NCBI GenBank assembly: GCA_904377845.1
Contig: CAJFGR010000010.1
Location: 50,833-114,832 of the forward strand
Direction of reading: 5' to 3'
DNA length: 64,000 nt
Origin: an uncultured Ruminococcus sp.
Lineage (GTDB): Bacteria; Bacillota; Clostridia; Lachnospirales; Lachnospiraceae
Below the pieces are notes generated by a model. The model made no database searches. It was not told the DNA's origin and saw only the letters and a list, made by a program, of their open reading frames with translations. Positions 38,606-48,715 of the stretch are shown piece after piece. Numbering within the stretch: position 1 is the stretch's first letter; each line of letters starts with the position of its first letter. Made by a program: the position numbers and the translations under genes.

Positions 38606-38818
38606 TTATTTCCGTCCATTTTCATGAGAAGGCCGCGGAACCGGAGCCTCTGGACTGACGGACGGAAGAAACTTCCAGATATCGTTGTAGGATTCCAGTT
38701 CCGCCTCATTCTGTGGAAGAGAGGGTATAAGACCTGTAAACTCCGTAGCGGAGGCGGCACTGGAGAGATAGTCGTAGTCATCAATTATTTTTTCAGAATT
38801 TTTCTTGCTCTTCATCAT
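38606..38818 (-). CDS. small hypothetical protein
   Basis: 70-aa ORF preceded by gaggtg about 9 nt upstream of ATGATG. Confidence 0.45.
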   Translation of the reverse strand: MMKSKKNSEKIIDDYDYLSSAASATEFTGLIPSLPQNEAELESYNDIWKFLPSVSPEAPVPRPSHENGRK

Positions 38819-39014
38819 TATTTTTCACCTCGGTTATTTTATAATAGTTCAGCCTGCGCTATTTGCCGGTTCATGATTCAGACATAAATTTGGCTTCTGA
38901 TATCAGATGGATTAACTGCCATGTTATATTTTCTCCGCACAGATAAATTGTATTCTGGAAGAAATATGCTATAATGTTCAGGGATTATTTTGAATAAAAA
39001 TATGAGGTGAGAAT

Positions 39015-39740
39015 ATGAAATTTATAGCAGATACACATTCCCACACACTGGCAAGCGGCCATGCATACAGTACGATCAAGGAGATGGCGGCCGCGGCGAA
39101 GGCACGGGGACTGAAGGCTTTGGCGCTCACTGAGCACGCACCGGAGATGCCGGGAACCTGCGGCCTTTTCTATTTTCAGAATCTTGATGTGGTGCCCAGA
39201 GACTGCGGTGGCATCCGCCTCCTGATGGGAGCCGAGGTCAACATTATGGATCCGGACGGAGGGATTGACCTCCCGGAGGAAACCTGCAGAGATCTGGACA
39301 TTGTTGTGGCAAGTATGCATACTCCGTGTTATGGGACGGATCATACGCCGGAGGAAAATATCAGGGCCTATGTAGAAGTGATGAAAAAGCCCTATGTTAA
39401 TATCATCGGCCATCCGGATGACGGGAGATTTCCCTTTGACTATGAAATCCTTGTAAAGACGGCGAAAGAGACGGGCACTCTTCTGGAAGTCAACAACTCT
39501 TCCATGCGTCCGTCGAGCAGCAGGGTCGGCACGCGGGAAAATATTCTGACGATGCTGGATCTGTGTAAACAATACGAAGTGCCGGTGACAACAGGAAGCG
39601 ATGCTCATGTGGATGCTGATGCGGGCAACTTTGCCAATGTGAGTGAGATCCTTACTTACTGTAATTTCCCGGAGGAACTTGTCGTAACGACTGATCTGGA
39701 GAAACTGAAGCCATATCTCAATTGCTATAAAACCCTGTAA
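39015..39740 (+). CDS. PHP-domain phosphatase/hydrolase
   Basis: MKFIADTHSHTLASGHAYSTI..ALTEHAPEMPGTCG..GSDAHVD. Confidence 0.9.
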   Translation: MKFIADTHSHTLASGHAYSTIKEMAAAAKARGLKALALTEHAPEMPGTCGLFYFQNLDVVPRDCGGIRLLMGAEVNIMDPDGGIDLPEETCRDLDIVVASMHTPCYGTDHTPEENIRAYVEVMKKPYVNIIGHPDDGRFPFDYEILVKTAKETGTLLEVNNSSMRPSSSRVGTRENILTMLDLCKQYEVPVTTGSDAHVDADAGNFANVSEILTYCNFPEELVVTTDLEKLKPYLNCYKTL

Positions 39741-39878
39741 GATATTTTCGCAAAATAAAGTGGTGGACTTTAGAAGTTTACTGTGCTAAAATATAATAGC
39801 AGTCTGAAACACATACCAGATAAGGAATTGTGTTTCAGACAGATTTTATGCTACCGGTGAAAAGGAGATAGGGGTAAT

Positions 39879-40196
39879 ATGAGTAAGAAAATAAGGACAG
39901 AGGCCGTTGACAGTCTTTTTGAAGCCGTACTCAGCCTGAAGAATAAAGAAGAATGCTATATATTTTTTGAAGATATCTGTACGATTAATGAACTGCTTTC
40001 TTTATCACAGCGGTTTGAGGTCGCAAAAATGCTCCGTGAACAGAAGACATATCTGGAAATCGCGGAGAAGACCGGGGCTTCCACAGCTACGATCAGCAGG
40101 GTGAACCGTTCTCTTAATTACGGAAATGACGGATATGATATGGTCTTTGAGAGGATCAACAAGGAAGATTCGGACAAAGAGGAGCACAAAGACTGA
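39879..40196 (+). CDS. YerC/YecD family TrpR-related protein
   Basis: LSLSQRFEVAKMLREQKTYLEIAEKTGASTATISRVNRSLNYG. Confidence 0.92.
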   Translation: MSKKIRTEAVDSLFEAVLSLKNKEECYIFFEDICTINELLSLSQRFEVAKMLREQKTYLEIAEKTGASTATISRVNRSLNYGNDGYDMVFERINKEDSDKEEHKD

Positions 40197-40204
40197 AGCA
40201 GAGA

Positions 40205-40257
40205 TAAAAACAGCCGGAGATCGCGAAATGATGCAGTGCACACGTGATCCCGGCTGT
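40205..40257. terminator. bidirectional terminator
   Basis: aaaaACAGCCGGaGATC..GATCcCGGCTGT. Confidence 0.7.
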
Positions 40258-40261
40258 AAGT

Positions 40262-40867
40262 TTATTCTTTTTTATCTTTTGATGCAAGCTCATCAATGAT
40301 CTTTTCGATCATCATTTTTTTCAGATACACGTCGAAACTGAGACTGCATAAGAATGTGAAAAGCTGCAGCTCGTTTTTTTCCTCGCCATCCGGTACATTT
40401 TCAAATGAAGACTGAGCTTTTCCGTAGGCCTCCCTGACGGAAGCTTTCATCGGTTCAATGCGGGATTTCTCCATTTCACAGACTTCTCTGTAGATGTCGG
40501 AGAGCTGCAGTGCGCTGTCCGTGGAAAAATATTTCTCCCGAAGAGGTTCCAGCACGGTTTCTATATCCTTGATCGAAAGGATATTTTTAAAATAGTAGAT
40601 CAGAATCAGGAGAAGCATATGCTCCCTTGAGTATTTTTTCTTTACCGAGGGAGGCAGAAGGTTATTTTTCGTATAATTATTGATCATCGTTTTTGTCAGG
40701 ATCTTATCTTCACTGTAGCGCTTTGTAGATGAAAAATGTTCATCCATAAATGTAGTGACCTGATCCATATATAAGTCTATATTCGGGATTTCCTCCGGGC
40801 GGATATAGTCGACATGATCAAGACTGTTGAGTATGCTGTTAAGTATATCATTCGTATCGATTTTCAT
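40262..40867 (-). CDS. DUF1836 domain protein
   Basis: KTMINNYTKNNLLPPSVKKKYSREHMLLLILIYYFKNILSIKDI. Confidence 0.88.
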   Translation of the reverse strand: MKIDTNDILNSILNSLDHVDYIRPEEIPNIDLYMDQVTTFMDEHFSSTKRYSEDKILTKTMINNYTKNNLLPPSVKKKYSREHMLLLILIYYFKNILSIKDIETVLEPLREKYFSTDSALQLSDIYREVCEMEKSRIEPMKASVREAYGKAQSSFENVPDGEEKNELQLFTFLCSLSFDVYLKKMMIEKIIDELASKDKKE

Positions 40868-40952
40868 AGTATCACCTCAATATGTTCATTATATAGTACT
40901 CAAAACCAGATGACAAGCGGAAAATAGTTTAATGTACGGAATTCGGCATACA

Positions 40953-40982
40953 TTGACAGAGAACTTTCGTCTATATTATAAT
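40953..40982 (+). promoter_or_regulatory. pcrA promoter
   Basis: TTGACA-N18-TATAAT. Confidence 0.65.
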
Positions 40983-41071
40983 TACGGTCACAGTCGATTC
41001 CTGCAGGATGCAGGATATCAGATTCTTAAATATTTCCGAATATATGGATAATTCAGAATAAGGAGCAGTAT

Positions 41072-43351
41072 ATGAGTATATATGATACATTAAATGAACC
41101 TCAGCGGGACGCGGTTCTTCACACGGACGGTCCGCTTCTGATCCTGGCGGGTGCCGGTTCGGGAAAAACAAGAGTGCTGACTCACCGCATCGCTTATCTG
41201 ATTGAGGAATTGGGCGTCAATCCGTGGAATATCCTTGCCATTACTTTTACGAACAAAGCGGCAGGCGAGATGCGGCAGAGAGTGGATAATCTGGTGGGAT
41301 TCGGCTCGGAGAGTATCTGGGTGAGCACGTTCCATTCTATGTGTGTGCGGATTCTGCGCAGATTTATCGACAGGCTCGGATATGACAGCCGCTTTACGAT
41401 CTATGATACAGACGATCAGAAAACATTGATGAAAGCAGTGTGCAAAAAAGTCGATATCGACACGAAGCAGTTTAAAGAGAGAATGCTGCTCTCTGTGATT
41501 TCATCGGCGAAGAATGAAATGATCCTGCCGGAAGAATTCGAGCTGAACGCAGGAGGAGATTTCGCACAGCTTAAGATCGCAAAGGTATACCGTGAGTATG
41601 AAGCGCAGCTCAAGGCGAACAATGCGCTTGACTTCGATGACCTGCTTGTCAAGACAGTACAGCTTCTACAGACACAGCCGGATGTACGGGAAAACTACCA
41701 GGAGCGGTTCCGTTATATCATGGTGGATGAGTATCAGGATACGAATACCGTTCAGTTCAAGCTGGTCAGCCTCCTGGCAGGAAAATACAGAAATCTCTGT
41801 GTGGTCGGAGACGACGACCAGTCGATCTATAAGTTCCGCGGGGCCAATATCCGGAATATTCTCGACTTTGAGAAAGAATATCCGGACGCGAAAGTGATCA
41901 AGCTGGAACAGAACTACAGATCCACGGGGAATATCCTGAACGCGGCGAACGGCGTGATCAGCAACAATAAAGGAAGAAAAGACAAGACACTCTGGACGGC
42001 CAACGGCGAGGGAGAGAAGATCAGCTTAAGACAGTTTGATACTGCCTATGACGAGGCTGAATTTATCGCCGAGGATATCAAAAAAGAGGTGCGGGACGGA
42101 GCGTCATATAACGATAACGCGGTCCTTTACCGGACAAACGCACAGTCCCGCCTTCTGGAAGAAAAATTTATTGCCATGAATATTCCTTATAAGATCGTGG
42201 GCGGCATTAATTTCTATGCCCGCAGGGAGATCAAGGACATTCTGGCGTACTTAAAGACTGTGGATAACGGTCAGGATGATCTGTCCGTGCGCAGGATCAT
42301 CAATGTGCCGAAGAGAGGAATCGGCCTTACGACGATCAACCGTATTCAGGAGGCGGCTGACGAGCGCGGGATCAGCTTCTATGAGGCGCTGCTGGCGCCG
42401 GAGATGATCCCCGGTGTGGGCCGCAGCGCATCGAAACTGGACTCCTTTGCGGCATTGATCGAGTATTTTAAAGGACAGGCAGAAAAAGAGAGCCTGACCG
42501 ATCTGTTAAATGAGATTTTGGATATGACGGGCTATACACAGAATCTTGAGGCTGACGATGAGATAGATGCAGAGAGCCGGCTGCAGAATATCGAGGAACT
42601 TCTGAATAAGGCTGCGGCTTATGAGGAAGACTGTGAAGACCGGGATGAAAAAGCGACGCTGAGCGGATTCCTTGAGGAAGTAGCTCTTGTGGCGGATATC
42701 GACAGCCTGGAAGAAGATCAGGATTACGTCGTACTCATGACACTGCACAGTGCAAAAGGACTGGAGTTCCCCCATGTCTATCTTGCGGGAATGGAGGACG
42801 GACTGTTCCCCAGCTATATGACAATCACGGGGGATGATCCGGAAGAGCTGGAAGAGGAGCGAAGACTCTGTTACGTGGGTATTACCCGGGCGGAGCAGAA
42901 GCTGACCCTAACCTGCGCCCGGAAAAGAATGGTAAGGGGGGAGACGCAGTACAACAGGATTTCCCGGTTTGTCAGTGAGATCCCTCAGGAGCTGCTTGAT
43001 ACAGGCAGCAGGAAACGTACATATCTTTCAGAAGATGCGGGAACAGGGAAAAATACAGATGGAAACGGTCTGTATTCCGGCGGCAGATCTGCAACTGCAG
43101 GCAGCTCCCGAAGCAGGGCTTACGCTTCGAAGAAACCTTATACAGCTCTGACAAAAGGAAGTCAGCTGACGGCTCAGAAGAGTGACAGCCTGGCATATGG
43201 TGCGGGCGACCGTGTCCGCCATGTGAAATTCGGCGAGGGAACTGTTCTCGATATTAAAGAGGGTGGAAGAGATTTTGAGGTGACTGTTGAGTTTGATACT
43301 GCGGGCGTCAGAAAAATGTTTGCAATGTTTGCAAAATTAGTGAAAATTTAG
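41072..43351 (+). CDS. pcrA: ATP-dependent DNA helicase PcrA/UvrD
   Basis: LNEPQRDAVLHTDGPLLILAGAGSGKTRVLTHRIAYL; VVGDDDQSIYKFRGA. Confidence 0.96.
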   Translation: MSIYDTLNEPQRDAVLHTDGPLLILAGAGSGKTRVLTHRIAYLIEELGVNPWNILAITFTNKAAGEMRQRVDNLVGFGSESIWVSTFHSMCVRILRRFIDRLGYDSRFTIYDTDDQKTLMKAVCKKVDIDTKQFKERMLLSVISSAKNEMILPEEFELNAGGDFAQLKIAKVYREYEAQLKANNALDFDDLLVKTVQLLQTQPDVRENYQERFRYIMVDEYQDTNTVQFKLVSLLAGKYRNLCVVGDDDQSIYKFRGANIRNILDFEKEYPDAKVIKLEQNYRSTGNILNAANGVISNNKGRKDKTLWTANGEGEKISLRQFDTAYDEAEFIAEDIKKEVRDGASYNDNAVLYRTNAQSRLLEEKFIAMNIPYKIVGGINFYARREIKDILAYLKTVDNGQDDLSVRRIINVPKRGIGLTTINRIQEAADERGISFYEALLAPEMIPGVGRSASKLDSFAALIEYFKGQAEKESLTDLLNEILDMTGYTQNLEADDEIDAESRLQNIEELLNKAAAYEEDCEDRDEKATLSGFLEEVALVADIDSLEEDQDYVVLMTLHSAKGLEFPHVYLAGMEDGLFPSYMTITGDDPEELEEERRLCYVGITRAEQKLTLTCARKRMVRGETQYNRISRFVSEIPQELLDTGSRKRTYLSEDAGTGKNTDGNGLYSGGRSATAGSSRSRAYASKKPYTALTKGSQLTAQKSDSLAYGAGDRVRHVKFGEGTVLDIKEGGRDFEVTVEFDTAGVRKMFAMFAKLVKI

Positions 43352-43426
43352 TAGTAATCTCAAAATGTTAGTGTTATAATATTAGAAAGTAAGCACTGTC
43401 TCAGGGACAGGGAAAGGACGTGTATT

Positions 43427-43621
43427 ATGAGCAAAGTAGAAGAGCTTATTGCTGAATCAAAATTAAGTGAGATTCTTCATAAGAATGAGGCTGAAAAACA
43501 GAAAAATACAGTGATCTGGGTACTGGCCATTATCGGGGCAGTTGCAGCTTATCTGGAAGATTTTGAGGATGATTTCGATGATGATTTTGATGATTATTTC
43601 AGCGAAGACGATCAGGTATAA
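43427..43621 (+). CDS. small single-TM protein with poly-acidic tail
   Basis: 64 aa; TVIWVLAIIGAVAAYLEDFEDDFDDDFDDYFSEDDQV. Confidence 0.7.
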   Translation: MSKVEELIAESKLSEILHKNEAEKQKNTVIWVLAIIGAVAAYLEDFEDDFDDDFDDYFSEDDQV

Positions 43622-43658
43622 GACCAGACAGTAAAATAGAACAGGAAACAGAACGGAA

Positions 43659-43694
43659 AGGCGGGATGCAGAACATTGCACCCTGCCTCTTTTT
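43659..43694 (+). terminator. intrinsic terminator
   Basis: GGCGGGatGCA..TGCaCCCTGCCTCTTTTT. Confidence 0.75.
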
Positions 43695-43700
43695 GCGATT

Positions 43701-43735
43701 GCGCGATAAGCCCGGCAAGCGGCCGCCATGCCTGC
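43701..43735 (+). repeat. 35-nt dispersed repeat, copy 2
   Basis: gcgcgataagcccggcaagcggccgccatgcctgc; 31/35 identical to 2578-2612. Confidence 0.8.
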
Positions 43736-43763
43736 CGGCAGCATATGAATATATTTTGATGAT

Positions 43764-45146
43764 ATGGAGAAGTGGATGAAAAAAGGACAGACATTCGAAG
43801 GAATTATTGAGAGAGTGGATTTCCCGAATAAAGGGATCGTATATGTACCTGAAGAAGAGAAATACGTAACAGTAAAGAACGGGATGCCCGGGCAGAAAGT
43901 ACGCTTTGTGATCAACAAGTTTAAACGCGGAAACGCAGAGGGGCGTCTGCTGGAGGTACTGGAAAAGTCTCCTCTTGAAACAAGAGAACCGGTGTGCAGC
44001 ATCTTCCCGGCCTGCGGCGGATGTATGTACCAGACTATGCCGTATGAAGAGCAGATGAAGATGAAGGAAGGACAGATCCATCGTATCATGGATGAAGCAG
44101 TAAACGGTCCTTATGTCTTCGAGGGCATAAAGGCAAGCCCGAAAGAATTCGGCTACCGGAACAAGATGGAGTTCTCCTTTGGAGATGCATACAAAGACGG
44201 CCCGCTTTCACTGGGGTTGCACAAGAAGGGGAGCACATATGATATACTGACTGCTGCAGACTGCCGCCTTGTGCATGAGGATATGAATAAAATTCTTGTG
44301 TGTGTGCTGGAATATTTCCGTGAGAGAAATGTAAATTTTTACAGGAAGATGCAGCATATCGGATATCTGCGGCATTTACTCTTAAGGCGCGGCGATACAA
44401 CAGGCGAAATCCTGGTAAATCTGGTGACCACCACGCAGGAGGAACACGATCTGAAGCCGCTGGTCGAGTCGCTCCTGAAACTGGATCTGGACGGTAAGAT
44501 CGTGGGTATCCTGCATATCCTTAATGACTCTCTCTCTGACGTAGTGAAAAGCGATGAGACGTGTATTCTCTGGGGACAGGATTATTTTTATGAAAAACTG
44601 CTCGGCCTGGAATTCAAGATTACTCCGTTTTCCTTCTTCCAGCCCAATACCCGGGGCGCAGAAGTGCTTTATGAGACAGTGCGTGACTATATCGGGGATA
44701 TCCGTGACATGACTGTGTTTGATCTCTTCAGCGGGACGGGGACTATCAGCCAGGTGCTGGCTCCCGTTGCGAAGCAGGTGGTAGGTGTGGAGATTGTCGA
44801 AGAAGCGGTGGAGGCTGCAAAAGAAAATGCCGCAAGGAACGGTATTTCCAACTGTAAATTCATAGCAGGCGATGTATTTCAGGTTTTGGATGAGCTGGAA
44901 GAAAAGCCTGATGTCATTGTTCTTGATCCGCCGAGAGACGGAATCCATCCGAAAGCACTGCCGAAGATCTTAAGCTATGGTGTAGAACGGATCGTGTATA
45001 TCTCCTGTAAGATGACAAGCCTTGCGAGAGATCTGGAGATGATGCAGATCGCGGGGTACAGGGTAGAGAAGATGACGGCGGTGGATCAGTTCTGTGAGAC
45101 GGTGCACGTTGAGACGGTTGCTCTGCTCACGCGGATTACTGTATAA
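43764..45146 (+). CDS. rlmD: 23S rRNA (uracil-C5)-methyltransferase, RlmD/RumA family
   Basis: CSIFPACGGCMYQTMPYEEQ (Fe-S), FDLFSGTGTISQVLAP, VLDPPRDGIHPKAL, YISCK. Confidence 0.93.
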   Translation: MEKWMKKGQTFEGIIERVDFPNKGIVYVPEEEKYVTVKNGMPGQKVRFVINKFKRGNAEGRLLEVLEKSPLETREPVCSIFPACGGCMYQTMPYEEQMKMKEGQIHRIMDEAVNGPYVFEGIKASPKEFGYRNKMEFSFGDAYKDGPLSLGLHKKGSTYDILTAADCRLVHEDMNKILVCVLEYFRERNVNFYRKMQHIGYLRHLLLRRGDTTGEILVNLVTTTQEEHDLKPLVESLLKLDLDGKIVGILHILNDSLSDVVKSDETCILWGQDYFYEKLLGLEFKITPFSFFQPNTRGAEVLYETVRDYIGDIRDMTVFDLFSGTGTISQVLAPVAKQVVGVEIVEEAVEAAKENAARNGISNCKFIAGDVFQVLDELEEKPDVIVLDPPRDGIHPKALPKILSYGVERIVYISCKMTSLARDLEMMQIAGYRVEKMTAVDQFCETVHVETVALLTRITV

Positions 45147-45254
45147 ATAGAATGAAAAATGAGGGATGAATACTACAAGATTTCTATAATGGAAAATTCT
45201 GATCTAATCATGACCGGAGAACAATTCTTGTGAATTCAGTCCGGATATAAAAGA

Positions 45255-45302
45255 GGATTATGTTCTGTGGAGAGAAACCACGGTGCATAACCCTTTTTTT
45301 TA
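45255..45302 (+). terminator. terminator after rlmD
   Basis: GGattATGttctGTGG..CCACggtgCATaaCCCTTTTTTTT. Confidence 0.75.
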
Positions 45303-45450
45303 AGTCTTTTCTTTTCTGATAGATTTTAATCTACGTTATCTTTCTTACAGAAATACACTTATCGTAAAGCTCATGGTGAAAATGCCCAAAAATGATGCGC
45401 CAAAATTGTGTTTTTTGTCAATAGACATATGGGAACCGGGGTTATATATT

Positions 45451-45481
45451 TAACTTACAACTTAGATATAAGCGTAAGTTA
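45451..45481. promoter_or_regulatory. inverted repeat, candidate operator of the uronate/gluconate operon
   Basis: TAACTTAC-N15-GTAAGTTA upstream of 45515. Confidence 0.5.
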
Positions 45482-45514
45482 CAAACAAAACAAAGAGAAT
45501 CAGGAGGTAGCAAC

Positions 45515-47143
45515 ATGAAATTAACATTGGAAGGAATTAAGGATCGTGAGCCGTGGGAAAAGGCAGGCATTGTACTCCCGGGATATGATGTGGAGGAGGT
45601 TTCTGAGAAAGCCAAGAGAGAACCGCAGTGGGTGCATTTCGGCATCGGAAATATTTTTCGTATCTTTATCGGCGGCATTGCAGACGGTCTCCTTGAAGAC
45701 GGAGCGATGGACCGGGGTATTACCTGTGTAGAGACATTTGACTATGACGTGGTTGACAAGATTTACAAGCCCTATGACAATCTGGGACTGAGTGTGATCC
45801 TGCATGGAGATGGAACAAGGGAATACAAGGTATTGGGATCTCTGGCTGAGGCGGTAAAGGCGCAGTCTTCTGATCCGGCACAATGGAATCGTCTGAAAGA
45901 GATTTTTACCAGCTCTTCTTTACAATTAGTATCTTTTACGATCACAGAAAAGGGATACGCATTGCAGAAAGCAGACGGAACATGGTTTCCTTTTGTGGAG
46001 GCTGATATCGAGAATGGTCCGGATAAAGCGGCCGGAGCGATGGCAGTGCTGACAGCGATGCTCTATGAACGGTATAAAGCAGGACGTTATCCACTGGCTC
46101 TGGTAACTATGGATAACTGTTCCCAGAATGGCGCAAAGCTTCGTGAGTCTGTGCTGACTATGACAGAAGAGTGGAAGAAAAAGGGGTATGTAGATGCAGG
46201 TTTCGCAGACTATGTAAGCGATGAAAAAACGGTCGCTTTCCCGTGGACGATGATCGACAAGATCACACCGCGTCCCAGCGAGCAGATTGCGGATGATCTT
46301 GAAATGCTGGGTGTGGAGGATATGCAGCCGGTCATCACAGGGAAGAAGACATATATTGCTCCTTTTGTCAATGCTGAGAAACCGCAGTATCTCGTGATCG
46401 AAGACAGCTTCCCGAATGGCCGCCCGGCTCTGGAAAAAGGCTTTGGCGTGTATATGGCCGACAGGAAAACCGTAAATCGGTCTGAGCGTATGAAGGTAAC
46501 AGTATGTTTGAATCCGGTACATTCTGCGACAGGCCCTCTTGGAGTGGTGCTGGGATATGATCTGTTTGCCCATATGTTAAATACAGATCCGGATATGATG
46601 AAAATGGCCCGTATGGTAGCCTATGATGAAGGTCTTCCGGTAGTGCCGGATCCGGGAATCCTTTCCCCGCAGGAATTTGTAGATGAGCTTTTCAATGACC
46701 GGTTCCCAAATGAGTATCTGGGAGATACTAACCTCCGTCTTGCTGTCGACGTATCCCAGATGGTCGGTATCCGCTTTGGCGAGACGATCAAAGCATATGT
46801 GGAAAAATATGGCGATGCCTCACGTCTTACTGCTATTCCGCTCGGAATTGCGGGATGGCTCAGATATATGCTGGCGGTGGATGACGAAGGTAAGAAATAT
46901 GAACTTGCTCCGGATCCGATGAATGAGGAACTTCAGGAACAGCTCAAAGATATCGTAGTGGGAAAACCGGAAACATTTACGGACCAGTTAAAGCCCATTC
47001 TTTCCAATGAGAGGATATTCTTTACTGATATTTATAAGACCGGTCTGGGAGAAAAGATTGAAACTATGTTCCGCGAAATGATCGCCGGACCAGGCGCGGT
47101 AAAAGCAACTGTACATAAATATGTAGGAGGAAGACAAAAATGA
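45515..47143 (+). CDS. uxuB: mannitol dehydrogenase / fructuronate reductase family protein
   Basis: VHFGIGNIFRIFIGGIADGLLEDG..TMDNCSQNGAKLRESVL..KITPRPSE. Confidence 0.88.
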   Translation: MKLTLEGIKDREPWEKAGIVLPGYDVEEVSEKAKREPQWVHFGIGNIFRIFIGGIADGLLEDGAMDRGITCVETFDYDVVDKIYKPYDNLGLSVILHGDGTREYKVLGSLAEAVKAQSSDPAQWNRLKEIFTSSSLQLVSFTITEKGYALQKADGTWFPFVEADIENGPDKAAGAMAVLTAMLYERYKAGRYPLALVTMDNCSQNGAKLRESVLTMTEEWKKKGYVDAGFADYVSDEKTVAFPWTMIDKITPRPSEQIADDLEMLGVEDMQPVITGKKTYIAPFVNAEKPQYLVIEDSFPNGRPALEKGFGVYMADRKTVNRSERMKVTVCLNPVHSATGPLGVVLGYDLFAHMLNTDPDMMKMARMVAYDEGLPVVPDPGILSPQEFVDELFNDRFPNEYLGDTNLRLAVDVSQMVGIRFGETIKAYVEKYGDASRLTAIPLGIAGWLRYMLAVDDEGKKYELAPDPMNEELQEQLKDIVVGKPETFTDQLKPILSNERIFFTDIYKTGLGEKIETMFREMIAGPGAVKATVHKYVGGRQK

Positions 47144-48498
47144 CAAAACCGGTATTTGCGGCAGAGCCTGCAAGGCTGCTGATCGCAGCAGCGGCAGGAA
47201 TCGTGTTGTTACTGCTGCTTATCATAAAATTTAAGATACATCCAGTATTATCGCTGCTGATTTCTGCACTGTTTATCGGGCTTGGGGCCGGGATGCCGGT
47301 CCCGACCCTGGTATCCACTGTTGAAAAAGGGGCCGGGGAGACTTTGCAGGGTATTGTGTTACTGATCGGTCTGGGTTCTTTGTTTGGCGGGATCCTGGAG
47401 GTTTCGGGAGGAGCACAGTGTGTTGCCCAGACTCTGGTCAATAAGTTCGGCGAAAAAAAGGCCGGGATTGCTCTGGGAGTTACGGGTCTGGTAGTTGGCA
47501 CGACCGTGTTTTTTGAGGCAGGCGTTGTGATATTGATCCCTCTGGCATTCGGTCTTGCCAAGAAGACAAAAAAGTCCACCTTATATTATGTGATTCCGCT
47601 TTTGGCAGGGCTTGCCACAGGTTTTGCCTTTATCCCTCCGGCTGCAGGTTCAGTGCTTGTTGCAAATATGCTGAATGTGGATCTGGGAGTCATGATCGCG
47701 GTAGGTGTTCCGGTAGGTATTCTATCCTTGATCTTTGCGGGGATACTCTGGTCAAAGTTTATTGGAAACCGGATCAATACCGGACTGCCGTCCAATGTGC
47801 AGGAGGTACGGGAAGCAGAAGAGGGAAATCTGCCTAAATTTTCTACGGTTTTAATTATTATTCTGGTTCCGCTCGTCCTGATCCTGTGCAGTACCGTTTC
47901 GGAATACATTCCAGGCATAGAATTTATGCGTCCGGTATTAGAATTCCTGGGAACGCCGTTTGTCGCTCTGATCATTGCAGTGCTGCTGGCTATGTTTTTC
48001 CTGGGAAAGAGGCAGGGCTATAATGGGGAAGAATTAAAGAAGATATTGGATCGTTCACTGCGTCCTACCGGACAGATTCTTCTGGTCATCACCGGGGGCG
48101 GTATCATCCGCTGGGTGCTGCAGGACTGCGGTATGGGAAATATTATCGGGCCGGCATTGGAAAAGAGCGGTCTCCCGTTAGTTCTTGTAGCCTTTCTCAT
48201 CGCGGCATTGATCCGCGCGTCCGTAGGAGCTGCAGTAGTGGCAATGACAATGGCGGCAGGTATCATGGCATCCATGCCGGGCGTTGCGGAATTATCTCCG
48301 GTTTATCTTGCGGCAATGGTCTGCGCGATCAACGGAGGAGCGACTGCTTTCAGCCATGTCAATGATTCCGGTTTCTGGCTGGTCAACTCTCTTTTGGAGA
48401 TTGATGAAAAAACTACGCTGAAATCATGGACGATCATGGAAACGATAGTAGGTATTACTGGTTTAGTATGTGCTGTTATTATCAGTCTGTTTGCATAG
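47140..48498 (+). CDS. GntP family gluconate/organic acid permease
   Basis: KFKIHPVLSLLISALFIGLGAGMP; ATGFAFIPPAAGSVLVANML; ATGA overlap with the previous gene. Confidence 0.92.
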   Translation: MTKPVFAAEPARLLIAAAAGIVLLLLLIIKFKIHPVLSLLISALFIGLGAGMPVPTLVSTVEKGAGETLQGIVLLIGLGSLFGGILEVSGGAQCVAQTLVNKFGEKKAGIALGVTGLVVGTTVFFEAGVVILIPLAFGLAKKTKKSTLYYVIPLLAGLATGFAFIPPAAGSVLVANMLNVDLGVMIAVGVPVGILSLIFAGILWSKFIGNRINTGLPSNVQEVREAEEGNLPKFSTVLIIILVPLVLILCSTVSEYIPGIEFMRPVLEFLGTPFVALIIAVLLAMFFLGKRQGYNGEELKKILDRSLRPTGQILLVITGGGIIRWVLQDCGMGNIIGPALEKSGLPLVLVAFLIAALIRASVGAAVVAMTMAAGIMASMPGVAELSPVYLAAMVCAINGGATAFSHVNDSGFWLVNSLLEIDEKTTLKSWTIMETIVGITGLVCAVIISLFA

Positions 48499-48511
48499 GA
48501 GGACGAGAGAA

Positions 48512-48715
48512 ATGATCGCAAAAGTAGTTTTAGGAACAATGCAGAATGCAAGGAAACTGGTAAGCATTGTAGAACACATTCCATATGACGCGGAATTATG
48601 TAACGGCCGCTATGTGGTGAATGCCAAATCTATGCTCGGCGTATTGAGTATGCCGAAATTTGAAGAAGGAGAGCTGCATATCCATACAGATAACGAAGCG
48701 GAGTGTGAAGAGCAA
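48512..48715 (+). pseudogene. HPr-like phosphocarrier, C-terminus truncated at a deletion junction
   Basis: MIAKVVLGTMQNARKLVSIVEHIPYDAELCNGRYVVNAKSMLGVLSMPKFEEGELHIHTDNEAECE, then loss of homology. Confidence 0.7.
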
